DNA of 49,078 bases, from assembly GCA_902803375.1 (NCBI GenBank), contig CADCPN010000007.1, positions 1 through 49,078 of the forward strand, given 5' to 3'. A program made the position numbers and the translations under genes. Source of the DNA: an uncultured Erysipelotrichaceae bacterium. Lineage in GTDB: Bacteria > Bacillota_I > Bacilli_A > RFN20 > CAG-826. Under the pieces are notes generated by a model. It was not told the origin of the DNA. It saw only the letters and a program-made list of their open reading frames with translations, and ran no database searches. Shown piece by piece: positions 1 through 8,770 of the stretch (positions are counted from its first letter, which is position 1; each line of letters opens with the position of its first letter).

Positions 1-122
1 ACGCAAGATAAAAGCGCCGAACCCGCGATAAGTCCGACGCAATTTTCGGTCGCGCCTAAAAACTTGCATTTAGTTTGTCAGTTGGCGGTTTCGCCCATAT
101 TCTTTTTCATTTTTGTTCTGGC

Positions 123-350
123 TTAGTCTTCGAATTTCTTCTTTTTGCGGGTGAAGATGTAGGCGGCTACTCCTGCCATTCCAACGCCTAGAGTTGTAAA
201 GGTAATAATTGCGGCGGTCGTATTGGAGTTAGAGACGTCGGCATTGAGAATCGGGAGGGTGTCTTTGGCGGCGAGTAGCGTGTCGCGAGTCCATCTCAGA
301 TGGCAAAAAACTTCTGCGAGAAAGGGCATGCCACCGAAGATGCCAAACAA
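123..350 (-). pseudogene. Remnant of a surface protein C-terminal membrane anchor
   Basis: The 75-codon frame opens only at a TTG and is closed by a stop about 20 bases further upstream. Its last 35 residues form one hydrophobic helix (roughly residues 44-66) followed by RKKKK and an acidic end, the layout of a C-terminal cell-surface anchor. No LPxTG motif is present. The preceding 40 residues look like noise. It lies beside an IS3-type transposase fragment, so it is probably the tail of a larger exported protein cut off by an insertion. The family is unknown. Confidence 0.4.
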
Positions 351-368
351 GCCAAAGACGGTCGATGA

Positions 369-524
369 GCTCTAGCGCGAGAACGAATTAAGTCCCTGGA
401 CGAGCTTGAGAAAGCAACCATCGACTATATCGATTACTGCAATTTAGAGAAGATAACGGAGAAAACAAAAGGGCTGCCGTCTGTTCTGCATAGACAGCAG
501 TCCGTGAACCTATTGCCGTGTTAG
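369..524 (+). pseudogene. IS3-family transposase C-terminal remnant
   Basis: The open frame reads ...SLDELEKATIDYIDYCN, then KTKGLPSVLHRQQS and a stop at 522-524. This matches the end of the IS3/IS150 orfB integrase domain, which usually reads YIxYYNNxRIxxKxKGLSPVxYR. The frame is closed upstream by TGA at 366-368, so only about 50 C-terminal residues survive, without the catalytic DDE residues. An imperfect 9-bp hairpin (474-500) lies inside it. No terminal inverted repeat was found. It points to an old insertion next to malK. Confidence 0.6.
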
Positions 525-586
525 ACAATCAAATCCAGCATGCGGGACTCGCCACACAAGGGACTTAGTTTTTTGGCGAATGAGCC

Positions 587-1807
587 TTAGATCGCAGCTT
601 CGGTCTTCGGATCGAAGAACTTGACCTTAGAAAGGTTGAAGGCAAGCTTAACCTTATCGCCAATCTTGATTTCCTTCTCCGCGTTGAACTTCGCGACGAG
701 GTCAATTCCGCCGAAGTCACTATGGAGATAATATTCAGAGCCAAGGAGCTCGGCGACTTTGATTTCGGTCTCGAATACGGCGCCAGGATAGGCTTTCGCG
801 GTATCGGAGCCTTCGCCGTGAATATCTTCTGGGCGCAGGCCAAGGACGAGGTCTTCCGGCAAAGTCTTGCCAGCGATGACTTCCTTCGGCAGCTTGATGG
901 TCTCGCCAGTTGCAAAAGTAACGACGCCATCGTTATATTTAACCTTGAAGAAGTTCATCGACGGGGAGCCGATGAAGCCAGCGACGAATAGGTTGGCCGG
1001 GTTGTTGTAGATTTCCTTCGGGGTACCGATCTGCTGGACGCGGCCTAGCTTCATGACGACGATGCGGGAAGCCATGGTCATGGCTTCGGTCTGGTCGTGG
1101 GTGACGTAGATGGTGGTGGCGTTAAGCTGCTCGTGGAGGCGGACGATCTCAGAACGCATCTGAACGCGGAGCTTAGCATCGAGGTTAGACAAAGGTTCAT
1201 CCATCAAGAAGACCTTGGCGTAACGCACGATGGAACGGCCTAGGGCAACGCGCTGCCTCTGGCCGCCGGAGAGGGCCTTCGGCTTACGGTCGAGGTACTC
1301 CTCGATCTGAAGGATCCTCGCGGCTTCGTGGACTCTCTTATCGATTTCGGCCTTCGGAAGATGACGGATCTTCAGGCCGAAAGCCATATTGTCATAAACA
1401 GACATATGCGGATAAAGCGCATAGGATTGGAAGACCATGGCGATGTCACGGTCTTTCGGCTGTTTATCGTTGCAGAGCTCACCATCGATATAGAGCTCGC
1501 CGCGGGTAATGTCCTCCAAACCTGCGATCATACGCAAAGTGGTTGATTTTCCGCAACCGGACGGACCGACGAAGACGATGAATTCGTGCTTCTTGATGTC
1601 GAGATTGAAGTCGAAGACGGCCTGGACGTTGTTGTCATAGACCTTATCGATGTGGCGAAGGGAGACGAACGCGTTCTCGTGTCCTCCTTCTTCCTTCGCT
1701 TGAAGACTTGCCACGTTCTCTATTGGGGCAAGCCTTTCTGCAGGGTCAACTTTGACTTCCGCCTCTTCGGGCTGGGCCTTTTTCAGGTCCTCTTTTTTCT
1801 GTGCCAT
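587..1807 (-). CDS. malK: Maltodextrin/multi-sugar ABC transporter ATPase (MalK/MsmX type)
   Basis: Cytoplasmic ATPase energising sugar import, most likely with the MalF/MalG permeases at 8771-12558. The 406-residue protein has Walker A GPSGCGKST (about 81-89), the Q-loop VFQSYALYPH, signature LSGGQ (179-183), Walker B VFLMDEP (199-205), the D-loop and H237 of the H-loop, followed by a TOBE-type C-terminal domain. The start is set by AGGAGG five bases before ATG 1807; an ATG 22 codons upstream lacks such a site. About 45 charged residues precede the normal MsmX start, an unusual N-terminal extension. The gene stands alone, as a shared MsmX often does. A palindrome over its -10 suggests carbon control. 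Confidence 0.93.
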   Translation of the reverse strand: MAQKKEDLKKAQPEEAEVKVDPAERLAPIENVASLQAKEEGGHENAFVSLRHIDKVYDNNVQAVFDFNLDIKKHEFIVFVGPSGCGKSTTLRMIAGLEDITRGELYIDGELCNDKQPKDRDIAMVFQSYALYPHMSVYDNMAFGLKIRHLPKAEIDKRVHEAARILQIEEYLDRKPKALSGGQRQRVALGRSIVRYAKVFLMDEPLSNLDAKLRVQMRSEIVRLHEQLNATTIYVTHDQTEAMTMASRIVVMKLGRVQQIGTPKEIYNNPANLFVAGFIGSPSMNFFKVKYNDGVVTFATGETIKLPKEVIAGKTLPEDLVLGLRPEDIHGEGSDTAKAYPGAVFETEIKVAELLGSEYYLHSDFGGIDLVAKFNAEKEIKIGDKVKLAFNLSKVKFFDPKTEAAI

Positions 1808-1912
1808 ATTGGCCTCCTGTTTGTGCGAACAACAAATAAACTCCGAACCTTCGCTCCAACTCCTGGTGGGCAAAGTTTCGGTCCAGTCGATTTGCTAATT
1901 CGGCTTGCGTTT

Positions 1913-1928
1913 ATTATAAGCGCTTTCA
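1913..1928 (-). promoter_or_regulatory. malK -10 box overlapped by a cre/LacI-type operator
   Basis: On the minus strand a perfect TATAAT (plus-strand ATTATA, 1913-1918) lies about 105 bases before the malK start. Overlapping it, 1915-1928 reads TATAAGCGCTTTCA on the plus strand and matches the catabolite-responsive consensus TGWAANCGNTNWCA at 13 of 14 positions. The -35 region is weak. The overlap suggests repression by CcpA or a MalR-like LacI protein, which no gene in this window encodes. Confidence 0.55.
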
Positions 1929-2045
1929 AACGACATGAAACCAAGTTTTTTCATAGTGGACGCCTATTTAATCGATTTTTTGGCGTTTTGTTGCAAAAGA
2001 GCAAAATTTTCTCTCTTTTTGCATAAGGAAAAGGGGCGATTGGAG

Positions 2046-2074
2046 TTCACTATTTCCGTGCGCGCGTTTAAAAT
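2046..2074 (+). promoter_or_regulatory. Promoter of the RDD gene pair, probably leaderless
   Basis: TTCACT (2046-2051), a 17-base spacer and TAAAAT (2069-2074) form a good vegetative promoter. The -10 ends only 8 bases before ATG 2083, so transcription should start at or within a base or two of the start codon. No Shine-Dalgarno fits in that gap. Confidence 0.55.
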
Positions 2075-2082
2075 TCCCCCAT

Positions 2083-3069
2083 ATGACGAAAAAGATTATC
2101 TCCTCACCCGGAATGTGGCGCCGCATCGGCGCCCACGCTATCGACCTAGGCTTCATCCTTGTCACCGCGGCCATTGTGTATTTTAGTTTTGTTTTCCGCC
2201 TTTCCTTCAACGCGGAAAGCTATGATAAGGCACAGCAAGCCGCCGTGAAGGCCCAGCTAGATTCCTCTCTTTACGTGAAGTGGGATTCTACCTATGTTGC
2301 CTCTCCTGCCGATGTTGGCAGTTTTGAAAGCGTTGCCAGCTTCTCCTATAATACCACTCTTGCCAATGGGGTTAATGCCTCCTATTCGATGCTGGATAAC
2401 CTCCATGATTACTACACCCTTAATCGTGAAGCGTATGGAGAGAGGAAACTTAGCGAAGAAGTCTTCGAAAGCGACGTCCTCGCCATCGGTTCTCCTCTTT
2501 CTAACATCGCCTCCATCGAAAAGAACTCAGCTTCTCATTTTGCGATTACCTTAACGGATAAGAACGCCTTCTCTACGACTAGGGACTTCCTGCTAAAGCG
2601 TTATAAAGCCGCCGTTACCGAGGTCAATGACTCTAAACTAGTCAGCACCTATGCCGAAGAGGCAGCCTCCTATACCCGCTTTGCGGTTTTGATGCTTATT
2701 CCTACTACCGCCGGAAGCGCCCTACTCTATACGCTTCTCATCCCGCTTTGCCTCCCCAACGGTAAAAGTCTAGGCAAGCTCTTCCTTCACCTCGTCGTGC
2801 TTAGCAAAGATGGGTATGAACTAAAGAAAATCTGGCTATTGCCACGTTCCTTATCCTATATCGTCATCGAATTGCTTCTTGGCGTAGCTAGTTTTGGCGC
2901 TACTTTCCTCATCTCCTACACCATGTGCATGTTCATGAAGGAGCATCGCTGCATCCACGATCTCCTCTCCAACTCGGTCGTGGCCGAGGAAGAGACCTCT
3001 TTCTGGTTTAAAGACGAGGTCGATGAAGAGGAATATCTTGCGAGGAACCCTGAAAATGAAGCCTATTAG
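2083..3069 (+). CDS. RDD family membrane protein
   Basis: The 328-residue protein starts with the RDD signature MWRRIGAHAIDLGFIL (residues 11-26). It has membrane segments at about 18-38, 205-230 and 265-290, and an RDD-like stretch NGKSLGKLFLHLVVLSKDG near 225. The 160-residue stretch between the first two helices probably faces outward. RDD proteins are membrane proteins of unclear function; some have been linked to ion transport. The next gene overlaps its end by 14 bases, so the two are one transcription unit and perhaps one complex. The mRNA is probably leaderless (promoter at 2046-2074). The function of this member is unknown. Confidence 0.8.
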   Translation: MTKKIISSPGMWRRIGAHAIDLGFILVTAAIVYFSFVFRLSFNAESYDKAQQAAVKAQLDSSLYVKWDSTYVASPADVGSFESVASFSYNTTLANGVNASYSMLDNLHDYYTLNREAYGERKLSEEVFESDVLAIGSPLSNIASIEKNSASHFAITLTDKNAFSTTRDFLLKRYKAAVTEVNDSKLVSTYAEEAASYTRFAVLMLIPTTAGSALLYTLLIPLCLPNGKSLGKLFLHLVVLSKDGYELKKIWLLPRSLSYIVIELLLGVASFGATFLISYTMCMFMKEHRCIHDLLSNSVVAEEETSFWFKDEVDEEEYLARNPENEAY

Positions 3070-4114
3070 ATCTGGGATTCCCCGCCCGGAACCCCAAAAG
3101 GTTCTTCTCTCTTTCTTGAGTAACTATGTCTTCGTTTGCATTTTGACACTCGTTCTCTATTTTGCGGCCGCCTTTCCGATCCTCCATTCCACCTCTTCTT
3201 ATCTTTCCGCCTCTTCCTATATTGAAAATACCGAGGTGGCGGCAGGGTTCACCTTAAAGGCGAATCTTTCCTATGAACCCTATAAAGAAGCATGTGAGAA
3301 TTTTTATCTTCACTCCTATGGAGAAGAGTTAAAAGAAGCCTATAACGAAGCAAATTCCACCTCTTTTACCCTCAATCACATCTATAACATCCTCGTCTTA
3401 AGACTGCCGGTCTCCCCTTCTCCTAGCGACTATAAGACCGATTATTTCGCCTATCCCCTCAATGAAGATGGCACCGTTAACGCCGATGGGCTAGGACTTA
3501 TCGCTAGGGACTTAGGCTCCCGGGGCTATGACGATGTTAGGGATATCTACTACACCGGCTATTCAAGAATCCAGGATAATCTCCTCATTTTCGATTCCAC
3601 ATACGCGAAAGCAAAAGGCGATATCCGCGCGATGGAGGGGGCTTCCCGCTTCGCTTGCTTAAGCTTCTCGCTACTAATAGTCGAAGTCCTCTTTCCGTTT
3701 TTTGCTAAATTCGGCAGAAGGCCAGGAGAATTAATTTTTAAGGTCTGCTATCTTAACCGCAACGGCTTTGGGGCAAGTTTCTATAAATCTTTGCTGCGTG
3801 CCCTCATCGAGCTTCTTCTTGCTAGCATTGGCATTTATTACCTTAACCCCTATTTCGTCACCCTCTTCCTCGTCTTCCCCTATTTTATTGAAGGAATCAC
3901 GATGCTATTTGATGAATATAACCGTGGCTATATCGAAAGAATTCTTTCTCTTATCCCCGCCGACTTCAAAGCGGAGAAGATCTACGCTAACGAAGCCGAA
4001 ATGCTTCAGGATAGAGAAAATAGCCTGGCCGCTTACGCAGAACCAGGCTATACAGGAAAACTTAGCGAAGTCGATTCCTTCTCCTCAAAGGCCGAGGGAA
4101 AGAAGAGCAATTAA
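3056..4114 (+). CDS. Second RDD-like membrane protein
   Basis: The 352-residue product has the same layout as its upstream neighbour. A membrane helix lies near residues 20-40, a roughly 160-residue Tyr/Ser-rich outer region follows, and a cluster of hydrophobic helices lies at about 195-290 with RPGELIFKVCYLNRNG matching the RDD stretch of the neighbour. It is probably a diverged tandem duplicate. ATG 3056 was preferred over an in-frame ATG 11 codons earlier because AGGAA lies about 8 bases upstream and the larger overlap would be unusual. The C-terminus is a charged cytoplasmic tail. Its last 30 bases overlap the convergent gene at 4085-4372. Confidence 0.75.
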   Translation: MKPIRSGIPRPEPQKVLLSFLSNYVFVCILTLVLYFAAAFPILHSTSSYLSASSYIENTEVAAGFTLKANLSYEPYKEACENFYLHSYGEELKEAYNEANSTSFTLNHIYNILVLRLPVSPSPSDYKTDYFAYPLNEDGTVNADGLGLIARDLGSRGYDDVRDIYYTGYSRIQDNLLIFDSTYAKAKGDIRAMEGASRFACLSFSLLIVEVLFPFFAKFGRRPGELIFKVCYLNRNGFGASFYKSLLRALIELLLASIGIYYLNPYFVTLFLVFPYFIEGITMLFDEYNRGYIERILSLIPADFKAEKIYANEAEMLQDRENSLAAYAEPGYTGKLSEVDSFSSKAEGKKSN

Positions 4115-4372
4115 GGTAAACCCGTCTCCGCGAAGAAGGTTCGTCAGCATGATGAAAACGATCCCAAGTCCAAAGAAAAGTATCGCGATAACAATATAGA
4201 GAAGGGGCCAATTCGGCTCCTTTTTCTTTTTACCGTTTTTATCGATGTAATACCCCTTCTCCACCTCTTTTTTAGGGGAAGGGTTCGCCTGCAGCTCTTC
4301 TTCAAGCTGGATAGAGGCTTTCTCGAAGGCGGATTCATCGATTTTGGAATTGGGGTCTTTAATTCTAGGCAT
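4085..4372 (-). CDS. Small single-helix membrane protein, unknown
   Basis: A 95-residue protein starting MPRIKDPNSK. A charged cytoplasmic N-terminus with a YYIDKNGKKKKEPNWP stretch leads into a strong membrane helix (about 55-77) and a short hydrophobic tail. A TATAAT ends six bases before ATG 4372 and no ribosome-binding site is visible, so the mRNA may be leaderless; that -10 lies in the T-rich side of the neighbouring terminator. An upstream in-frame ATG (4411) would start inside the terminator and is unlikely. The family was not recognised. Confidence 0.6.
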   Translation of the reverse strand: MPRIKDPNSKIDESAFEKASIQLEEELQANPSPKKEVEKGYYIDKNGKKKKEPNWPLLYIVIAILFFGLGIVFIMLTNLLRGDGFTLIALLSLGL

Positions 4373-4384
4373 AGGTTGATTATA

Positions 4385-4426
4385 GAAAGAAAAGACCATC
4401 CATGAAAGCAAGGATGGCCTCTTTCT
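4385..4426. terminator. Rho-independent terminator after the pullulanase gene
   Basis: Arms CCATCC (4396-4401) and GGATGG (4412-4417), extended by AAAGA/TCTTT pairing, lie 16 bases after the pullulanase stop at 4442. Pyrimidine-rich tails on both sides make it potentially bidirectional. Confidence 0.7.
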
Positions 4427-4441
4427 TTTGGTGAAAAGAGG

Positions 4442-7165
4442 TTAGGCGTTAAGGGCTTTGACACCGATAACGGTATCTAGGCTCTTGATGGGGGTAGAGG
4501 AAGAAAGGGAAGTGAGCTCACCGCGGGTATCGAGATAGAGGTCATAGCCAGAGAAGTCGACGTTAGCGTGAGAGCCAACCCCATTGGCGTGGACGATCTT
4601 GTACTCCTTGCCGTTTTTAGAATCGGTGATTGTGTAGATGAGGGTGCCGCCATTATCGAGTTCTTTCACTTCTAAGGCGCGGCAACCTTCCTTTTCGAGG
4701 TGAAGTCCATCGACGCCGGTCTTGAGACTGATAAGTTTCTGATAGGAAACGAAGATATCGGCGTTCTTGACCTTGAGGCTGTAGTCGAGGGCGTTCTCCT
4801 CATAGCTTGCGTTATAGGAGTTGCCGTCGCAGGTTCCATCGCTCTTCGTTTTGGTGCGAAGGAACTCTTCGCCCGCGAGCATAAAGGAGGTTCCTTGGCT
4901 CGTCAAGACGACGGAATTGGCGAGAAGAGGCATGTAGTGAAGCTGTTCTTCGCTGGCTGAGGTAGTGGCGCCACCATCGGTGGAATAGGCGAGCCTTACA
5001 CGGTCGGAAAGGGTGTAGTTATCGTGGCAAGAAGCGTAGACAACAGACTTATTCGGATCGGTAGTGAGGGTAGAAACCGGATCGGAGCCAGTATAGCCCT
5101 TGATGCCATAGCCAACTCCTTCTCCGGAGACTGGGGAAGCAGATTCCGTAGCCCAGCCTCTTTCGCTCGTGGCGCTCATACCGCCTTTGATAAGGGAATC
5201 GCGGATCTTGTCGTTGAAGGCGCCATAGCCCTGAAAATCCGCGATGTACTTCTGCGCGCCGGTCTTTTCGGAATAGGAAGAGGTTCCTCCGGTCCACGGC
5301 TCGCCATAGACGACGATGTTATCGTAGGTCTTCTTCTTCAAGTTGGCGACTAGTTCATTCATGGTCTCAAGGTCATGAAGGCCCATGAGGTCGAAGCGGA
5401 AGCCGCCGAGCTTATATTCGCTGGCCCAGAATTCGGTGGATTCCTTTATGAACTTGCGCATCATGAAATGGTCAGAAGCGGTCTCATTGCCGCAGCCAGA
5501 GCCATTTGAGAGGGCTCCTTTTGAGTCATAACGGAAGTAATAGCCTGGAGCCAAAACATCGAAGTTAGAGCCCTTAGCGGCGTTAACGTGGTTATAGACG
5601 ACGTCCATGATGATGTTTATGCCGGCGTCGTGGTAGGCCTTGACGAGGGATTTGAATTCCTTGATGCGGGCATAGCCATCGAAGGGGTCGCTGGAATAGG
5701 AGCCTTCGAGAACATTGTAGTTAAGCGGGTTATAGCCCCAGTTGAACTCGGTATGGACTTCATCATTCGCCGCGTCGAAGATCGGCTGAAGCTGGACGGC
5801 GTTGACGCCGAGCTCCTTGATGTGGTCGAAGCCAGTTTTTACCGTGGTATCGCCTTCGGTGTAGGTGGTGCCAGAAAGATAGGCGCCTTCATAGGTTTTT
5901 GCCTTCTTTTTCGCGGAAGCATCGCTGCTCCAGGAAGAAGAGGAGGTAAGATCGACGACGTGGGTCTCGTAGACGGAGAGCTCCTTGCGGTCGTAGTTAA
6001 TTGGGGCGACTTCATTCCAGCCGCTTGGGTTGGTCTTGGCGAAGTCGACGATCATGCCGCGCACGCCATTGACGCCAGCTGCCTTGGCATAGGGGTCAAC
6101 GACTTCAATTCCTTGGGTGTAGGTGCCGTTTTTGACGAAATAGGTGTAATACTTGCCTTCGAGGTTGCCATCCACTTCCGCCATCCAGACGCCTTTTTCG
6201 CCTTTGGTCATCGTGATTTCCTCAAACTCGTCATCGCCTTTAACGGCGTCAACGGAAAGCGGGGTACCTGATTTATAAAGACGAAGGGTCATCGAGGAGC
6301 TAAATGGACTCCAGACTTTAAAGGTGGTCTTGGAGGCGCTATAAACGGCGCCAAGGTCATCGCCGTCATAGGCATATGTGGCGTTGAAGGATTCGGTGCC
6401 ATAGAGTCTCTGGAAGGAGACCTTGGAGCTAAGGGTGGCCTTCGATTCGATGAAGGTGACTTCAAAGGTATATTCGGCGGTGAAGTCGATGTTGAAGCCT
6501 TCGACACCGGAGAAGTCCTTCTTCACAATCTTCTGGTTCTTTACGGTTGGCTCGCCAGAAGCGATGACTTCGCCGTTTTTCTTTAGGTTCCAGGAAGAAA
6601 ATGGGTTACTGAGTTCTGCGTAGAAGATGGTACTGGTGTACCAAGTCGCGGTTTTGATTGTGTCTAACACTTTGTACTCGCTATTGATATATGGGGTTTC
6701 ATCGCCCTCTTTGAAATAGATGTGGTGAATCTTATTGGCGTCGGCTGGATAGTCGGCAAGGGTGACGAGAATATCGCTCGTCTGCCCGGTCCAGTCTCCT
6801 TCTCCGCTCGGCTTGAAGATGATGCCGAGGGTGGAGTCGGGGGTGCAGCCTTCGATGTCGCTTAGCTTATAAGCGGCGATGCCACCGCCCACTTCATTAA
6901 AGCCATTGAAGGCGAACTGCTTGCCAGCGTTGGCGACGCTATCCCAAAGCCAGAGGGCTTTCTTGGAATAGTCGCCGCTATCCATCAAATAATGGATCTG
7001 AACGGATTCCTCACTATAGGTAGGCGCGGGGCCAAGGGTAGTTTTCTCCTCGTCCCCCGAGGCTTTTCCTCCTTGGCTAGAGGGGTTGTCATTGCTTCCG
7101 CAGGAAGAGAGAAGCAAGGCAGGCGCGGCTAAGACAAACAGAAGCGTGACTTTCTTTTTGCTCAT
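4442..7165 (-). CDS. pulA: Cell-surface type I pullulanase lipoprotein (GH13)
   Basis: Debranching enzyme that hydrolyses alpha-1,6 links in pullulan, amylopectin and limit dextrins outside the cell. The 907-residue precursor has a lipoprotein signal with lipobox LLSSC (Cys22). It then shows a CBM41-like starch-binding module with ALWLWD (about 56-160), a second beta domain, a CBM48-like domain (about 270-375) and the GH13 barrel. FNWGYNPLNYN (474-484) is the type I pullulanase signature. Expected catalytic residues are Asp592 (GFRFDLMG), Glu622 (YGEPW) and Asp715 (CHDNYTL). It is the last gene of the mal operon, 24 bases after the amylase gene, and a terminator follows. The length is typical of surface pullulanases. 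Confidence 0.92.
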   Translation of the reverse strand: MSKKKVTLLFVLAAPALLLSSCGSNDNPSSQGGKASGDEEKTTLGPAPTYSEESVQIHYLMDSGDYSKKALWLWDSVANAGKQFAFNGFNEVGGGIAAYKLSDIEGCTPDSTLGIIFKPSGEGDWTGQTSDILVTLADYPADANKIHHIYFKEGDETPYINSEYKVLDTIKTATWYTSTIFYAELSNPFSSWNLKKNGEVIASGEPTVKNQKIVKKDFSGVEGFNIDFTAEYTFEVTFIESKATLSSKVSFQRLYGTESFNATYAYDGDDLGAVYSASKTTFKVWSPFSSSMTLRLYKSGTPLSVDAVKGDDEFEEITMTKGEKGVWMAEVDGNLEGKYYTYFVKNGTYTQGIEVVDPYAKAAGVNGVRGMIVDFAKTNPSGWNEVAPINYDRKELSVYETHVVDLTSSSSWSSDASAKKKAKTYEGAYLSGTTYTEGDTTVKTGFDHIKELGVNAVQLQPIFDAANDEVHTEFNWGYNPLNYNVLEGSYSSDPFDGYARIKEFKSLVKAYHDAGINIIMDVVYNHVNAAKGSNFDVLAPGYYFRYDSKGALSNGSGCGNETASDHFMMRKFIKESTEFWASEYKLGGFRFDLMGLHDLETMNELVANLKKKTYDNIVVYGEPWTGGTSSYSEKTGAQKYIADFQGYGAFNDKIRDSLIKGGMSATSERGWATESASPVSGEGVGYGIKGYTGSDPVSTLTTDPNKSVVYASCHDNYTLSDRVRLAYSTDGGATTSASEEQLHYMPLLANSVVLTSQGTSFMLAGEEFLRTKTKSDGTCDGNSYNASYEENALDYSLKVKNADIFVSYQKLISLKTGVDGLHLEKEGCRALEVKELDNGGTLIYTITDSKNGKEYKIVHANGVGSHANVDFSGYDLYLDTRGELTSLSSSTPIKSLDTVIGVKALNA

Positions 7166-7188
7166 GATTTATTTCTTCTTTCTAAAAA

Positions 7189-8763
7189 TTAATCGATGGT
7201 GAGAATTGCGGTTGAGGAAGAAGCTAACGTGAGCTTGCCTCCATTTAAGGATGGGGAGACGCCGATGGTGTTAATGCTATCGAATAACTTCGCAGAAGAA
7301 GGCACATCGAAGTCGATATTGCCTTCCCTAGCGGTATTGGTAACAACAAGCATCTTCTTGCTCTTATCTTGGGAGATGAGGGTAAAGGCGCAAATATAGT
7401 CGCTATTGGTGGAGATGGCCTCTAAGCTTGCGTTTTGGATCCAGGGGATGGAATTACGGACTTCGCCCAGCTTGCGGTAATGTGAGAGCAAAGAGGTTGG
7501 GTCCTTATAAAGGTCATCCGCTCCTTCTTCTACCTGGTTTAGGTTGGCGTAGAGGGTTGCAACGCTTGGGTCGGGACACTTGGTCTCCCCCTTCTTATCC
7601 GATTTAGACCAAATCATAGGAAGACGTCTCATCGCATCGCTGTTTTCCTTGCCTCTAGTTCCTTCTAGTCCGATTTCCTCGCCATAGTAGATATAGGGGG
7701 TGCCTGGAGTTAGGTAGAGGAGAGAGGCCGCTAGTTTAGCGGAGTTCCCGTTTAAGGATTTGCTGCTTCTATCCTGGTCATGGTTAGAGAGGAAGAAGCT
7801 AGGATAGGCGTCGGGGTTGCGTGATTTGGCCGCGGTTATCTCCTCCTCGAGTTTTTTGGAGAGGGAGTCTCCGCTCGTGAAGCCTTTGGCGGTCGTGATG
7901 AAGTCGTTATTGGCGCTGATGCTCGTATCGAAATCGAAGAAGCTATCGAGCTTCGAATCGAAATAACGGTAATAGGAAGAGCCGGTGCACCAGGCCTCGC
8001 CTACGAAATAAGCTTCGGGGCAAGCTTCTTTCAAGAAGGTGCAGACCTCGGCGTTCTTCTCGTGTTGGTTGTAGTAATAATAGAGGACCGCGTCGAGGCG
8101 GAAGCCATAGATGCCCTTCTCCATCCAGAAATTGAGGATGTTCTTCACTTCCTTGCGGAAGGCAAGGGAATCCCAGTTGAAGTCAGGCATCGAGGAACTA
8201 AAGCGCGCCTCGTAATATGCCTCGCCGAACTTGGCGTAGCCTGTAGAATCACTCTCGCTCCAGTTATACCAATCGGCTTTGGAAGACTCTTCCTTGTTGC
8301 CCGCGAGGTAATCGCGGTAGCTTTGGGCAAACCAGGGGTGGCGGGAGCCAGAATGGTTGAGGACCATATCGAGGGTTACGCGAATGCCATGTTTTTTTAG
8401 CTCCGCGACCATGTCAGTGAAGTCATCCATCGTCCCGAATTCGCTATTAACGCCATAGAAGTCGGTCACGTCATAGCCATGATAGGAAGAGGTTGGGTAA
8501 ATCGGCATGAGCCAAACATTGGAAACGCCTAGATCCTGCAAATATTGGGCTTTTTCGGCCACGCCTTTGAAGTCGCCGACCCCATCGCCGTTGCTATCGT
8601 AAAAGCTTCTGACGAATATCTCATAAGATAGTGATCCGTTGGCGTTGTCGACGTCTCCTTTTAAGTTGTAATAATGGGGGCCGCTGCCGCAGCTACCCAA
8701 AATGAGGGCCCCAAGAGAGGCCCCCATGATCGACAGCAAATTTTTATGTTCGCTAGATTTCAT
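7189..8763 (-). CDS. Extracellular alpha-amylase lipoprotein (GH13)
   Basis: Secreted GH13 enzyme expected to hydrolyse alpha-1,4 links of starch or maltodextrin. The 524-residue precursor has lipobox LILGSC (Cys25). The GH13 conserved regions are DMVLNHSG (132-139), GFRLDAV with nucleophile Asp224, VGEAW with acid/base Glu256 and SNHDQDR with Asp329. A short C-terminal beta domain follows. NGDGVGDFKG is a calcium-site-like loop common in GH13_36-type enzymes. ATG 8763 lies 7 bases after the malG stop; the longer open frame overlaps malG and would lose the signal peptide. Oligo-1,6-glucosidase or cyclomaltodextrinase specificity cannot be excluded. Confidence 0.9.
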   Translation of the reverse strand: MKSSEHKNLLSIMGASLGALILGSCGSGPHYYNLKGDVDNANGSLSYEIFVRSFYDSNGDGVGDFKGVAEKAQYLQDLGVSNVWLMPIYPTSSYHGYDVTDFYGVNSEFGTMDDFTDMVAELKKHGIRVTLDMVLNHSGSRHPWFAQSYRDYLAGNKEESSKADWYNWSESDSTGYAKFGEAYYEARFSSSMPDFNWDSLAFRKEVKNILNFWMEKGIYGFRLDAVLYYYYNQHEKNAEVCTFLKEACPEAYFVGEAWCTGSSYYRYFDSKLDSFFDFDTSISANNDFITTAKGFTSGDSLSKKLEEEITAAKSRNPDAYPSFFLSNHDQDRSSKSLNGNSAKLAASLLYLTPGTPYIYYGEEIGLEGTRGKENSDAMRRLPMIWSKSDKKGETKCPDPSVATLYANLNQVEEGADDLYKDPTSLLSHYRKLGEVRNSIPWIQNASLEAISTNSDYICAFTLISQDKSKKMLVVTNTAREGNIDFDVPSSAKLFDSINTIGVSPSLNGGKLTLASSSTAILTID

Positions 8764-8770
8764 TGAATAA

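Noticed and set aside
5588-6271. Long plus-strand open frame (227 codons) opposite the pullulanase gene
   Set aside because: It is a shadow of the GC-rich codon pattern of the real gene: no ribosome-binding site and no family-like motifs. The same holds for plus-strand frames at 11020-11697 and 38290-39036.
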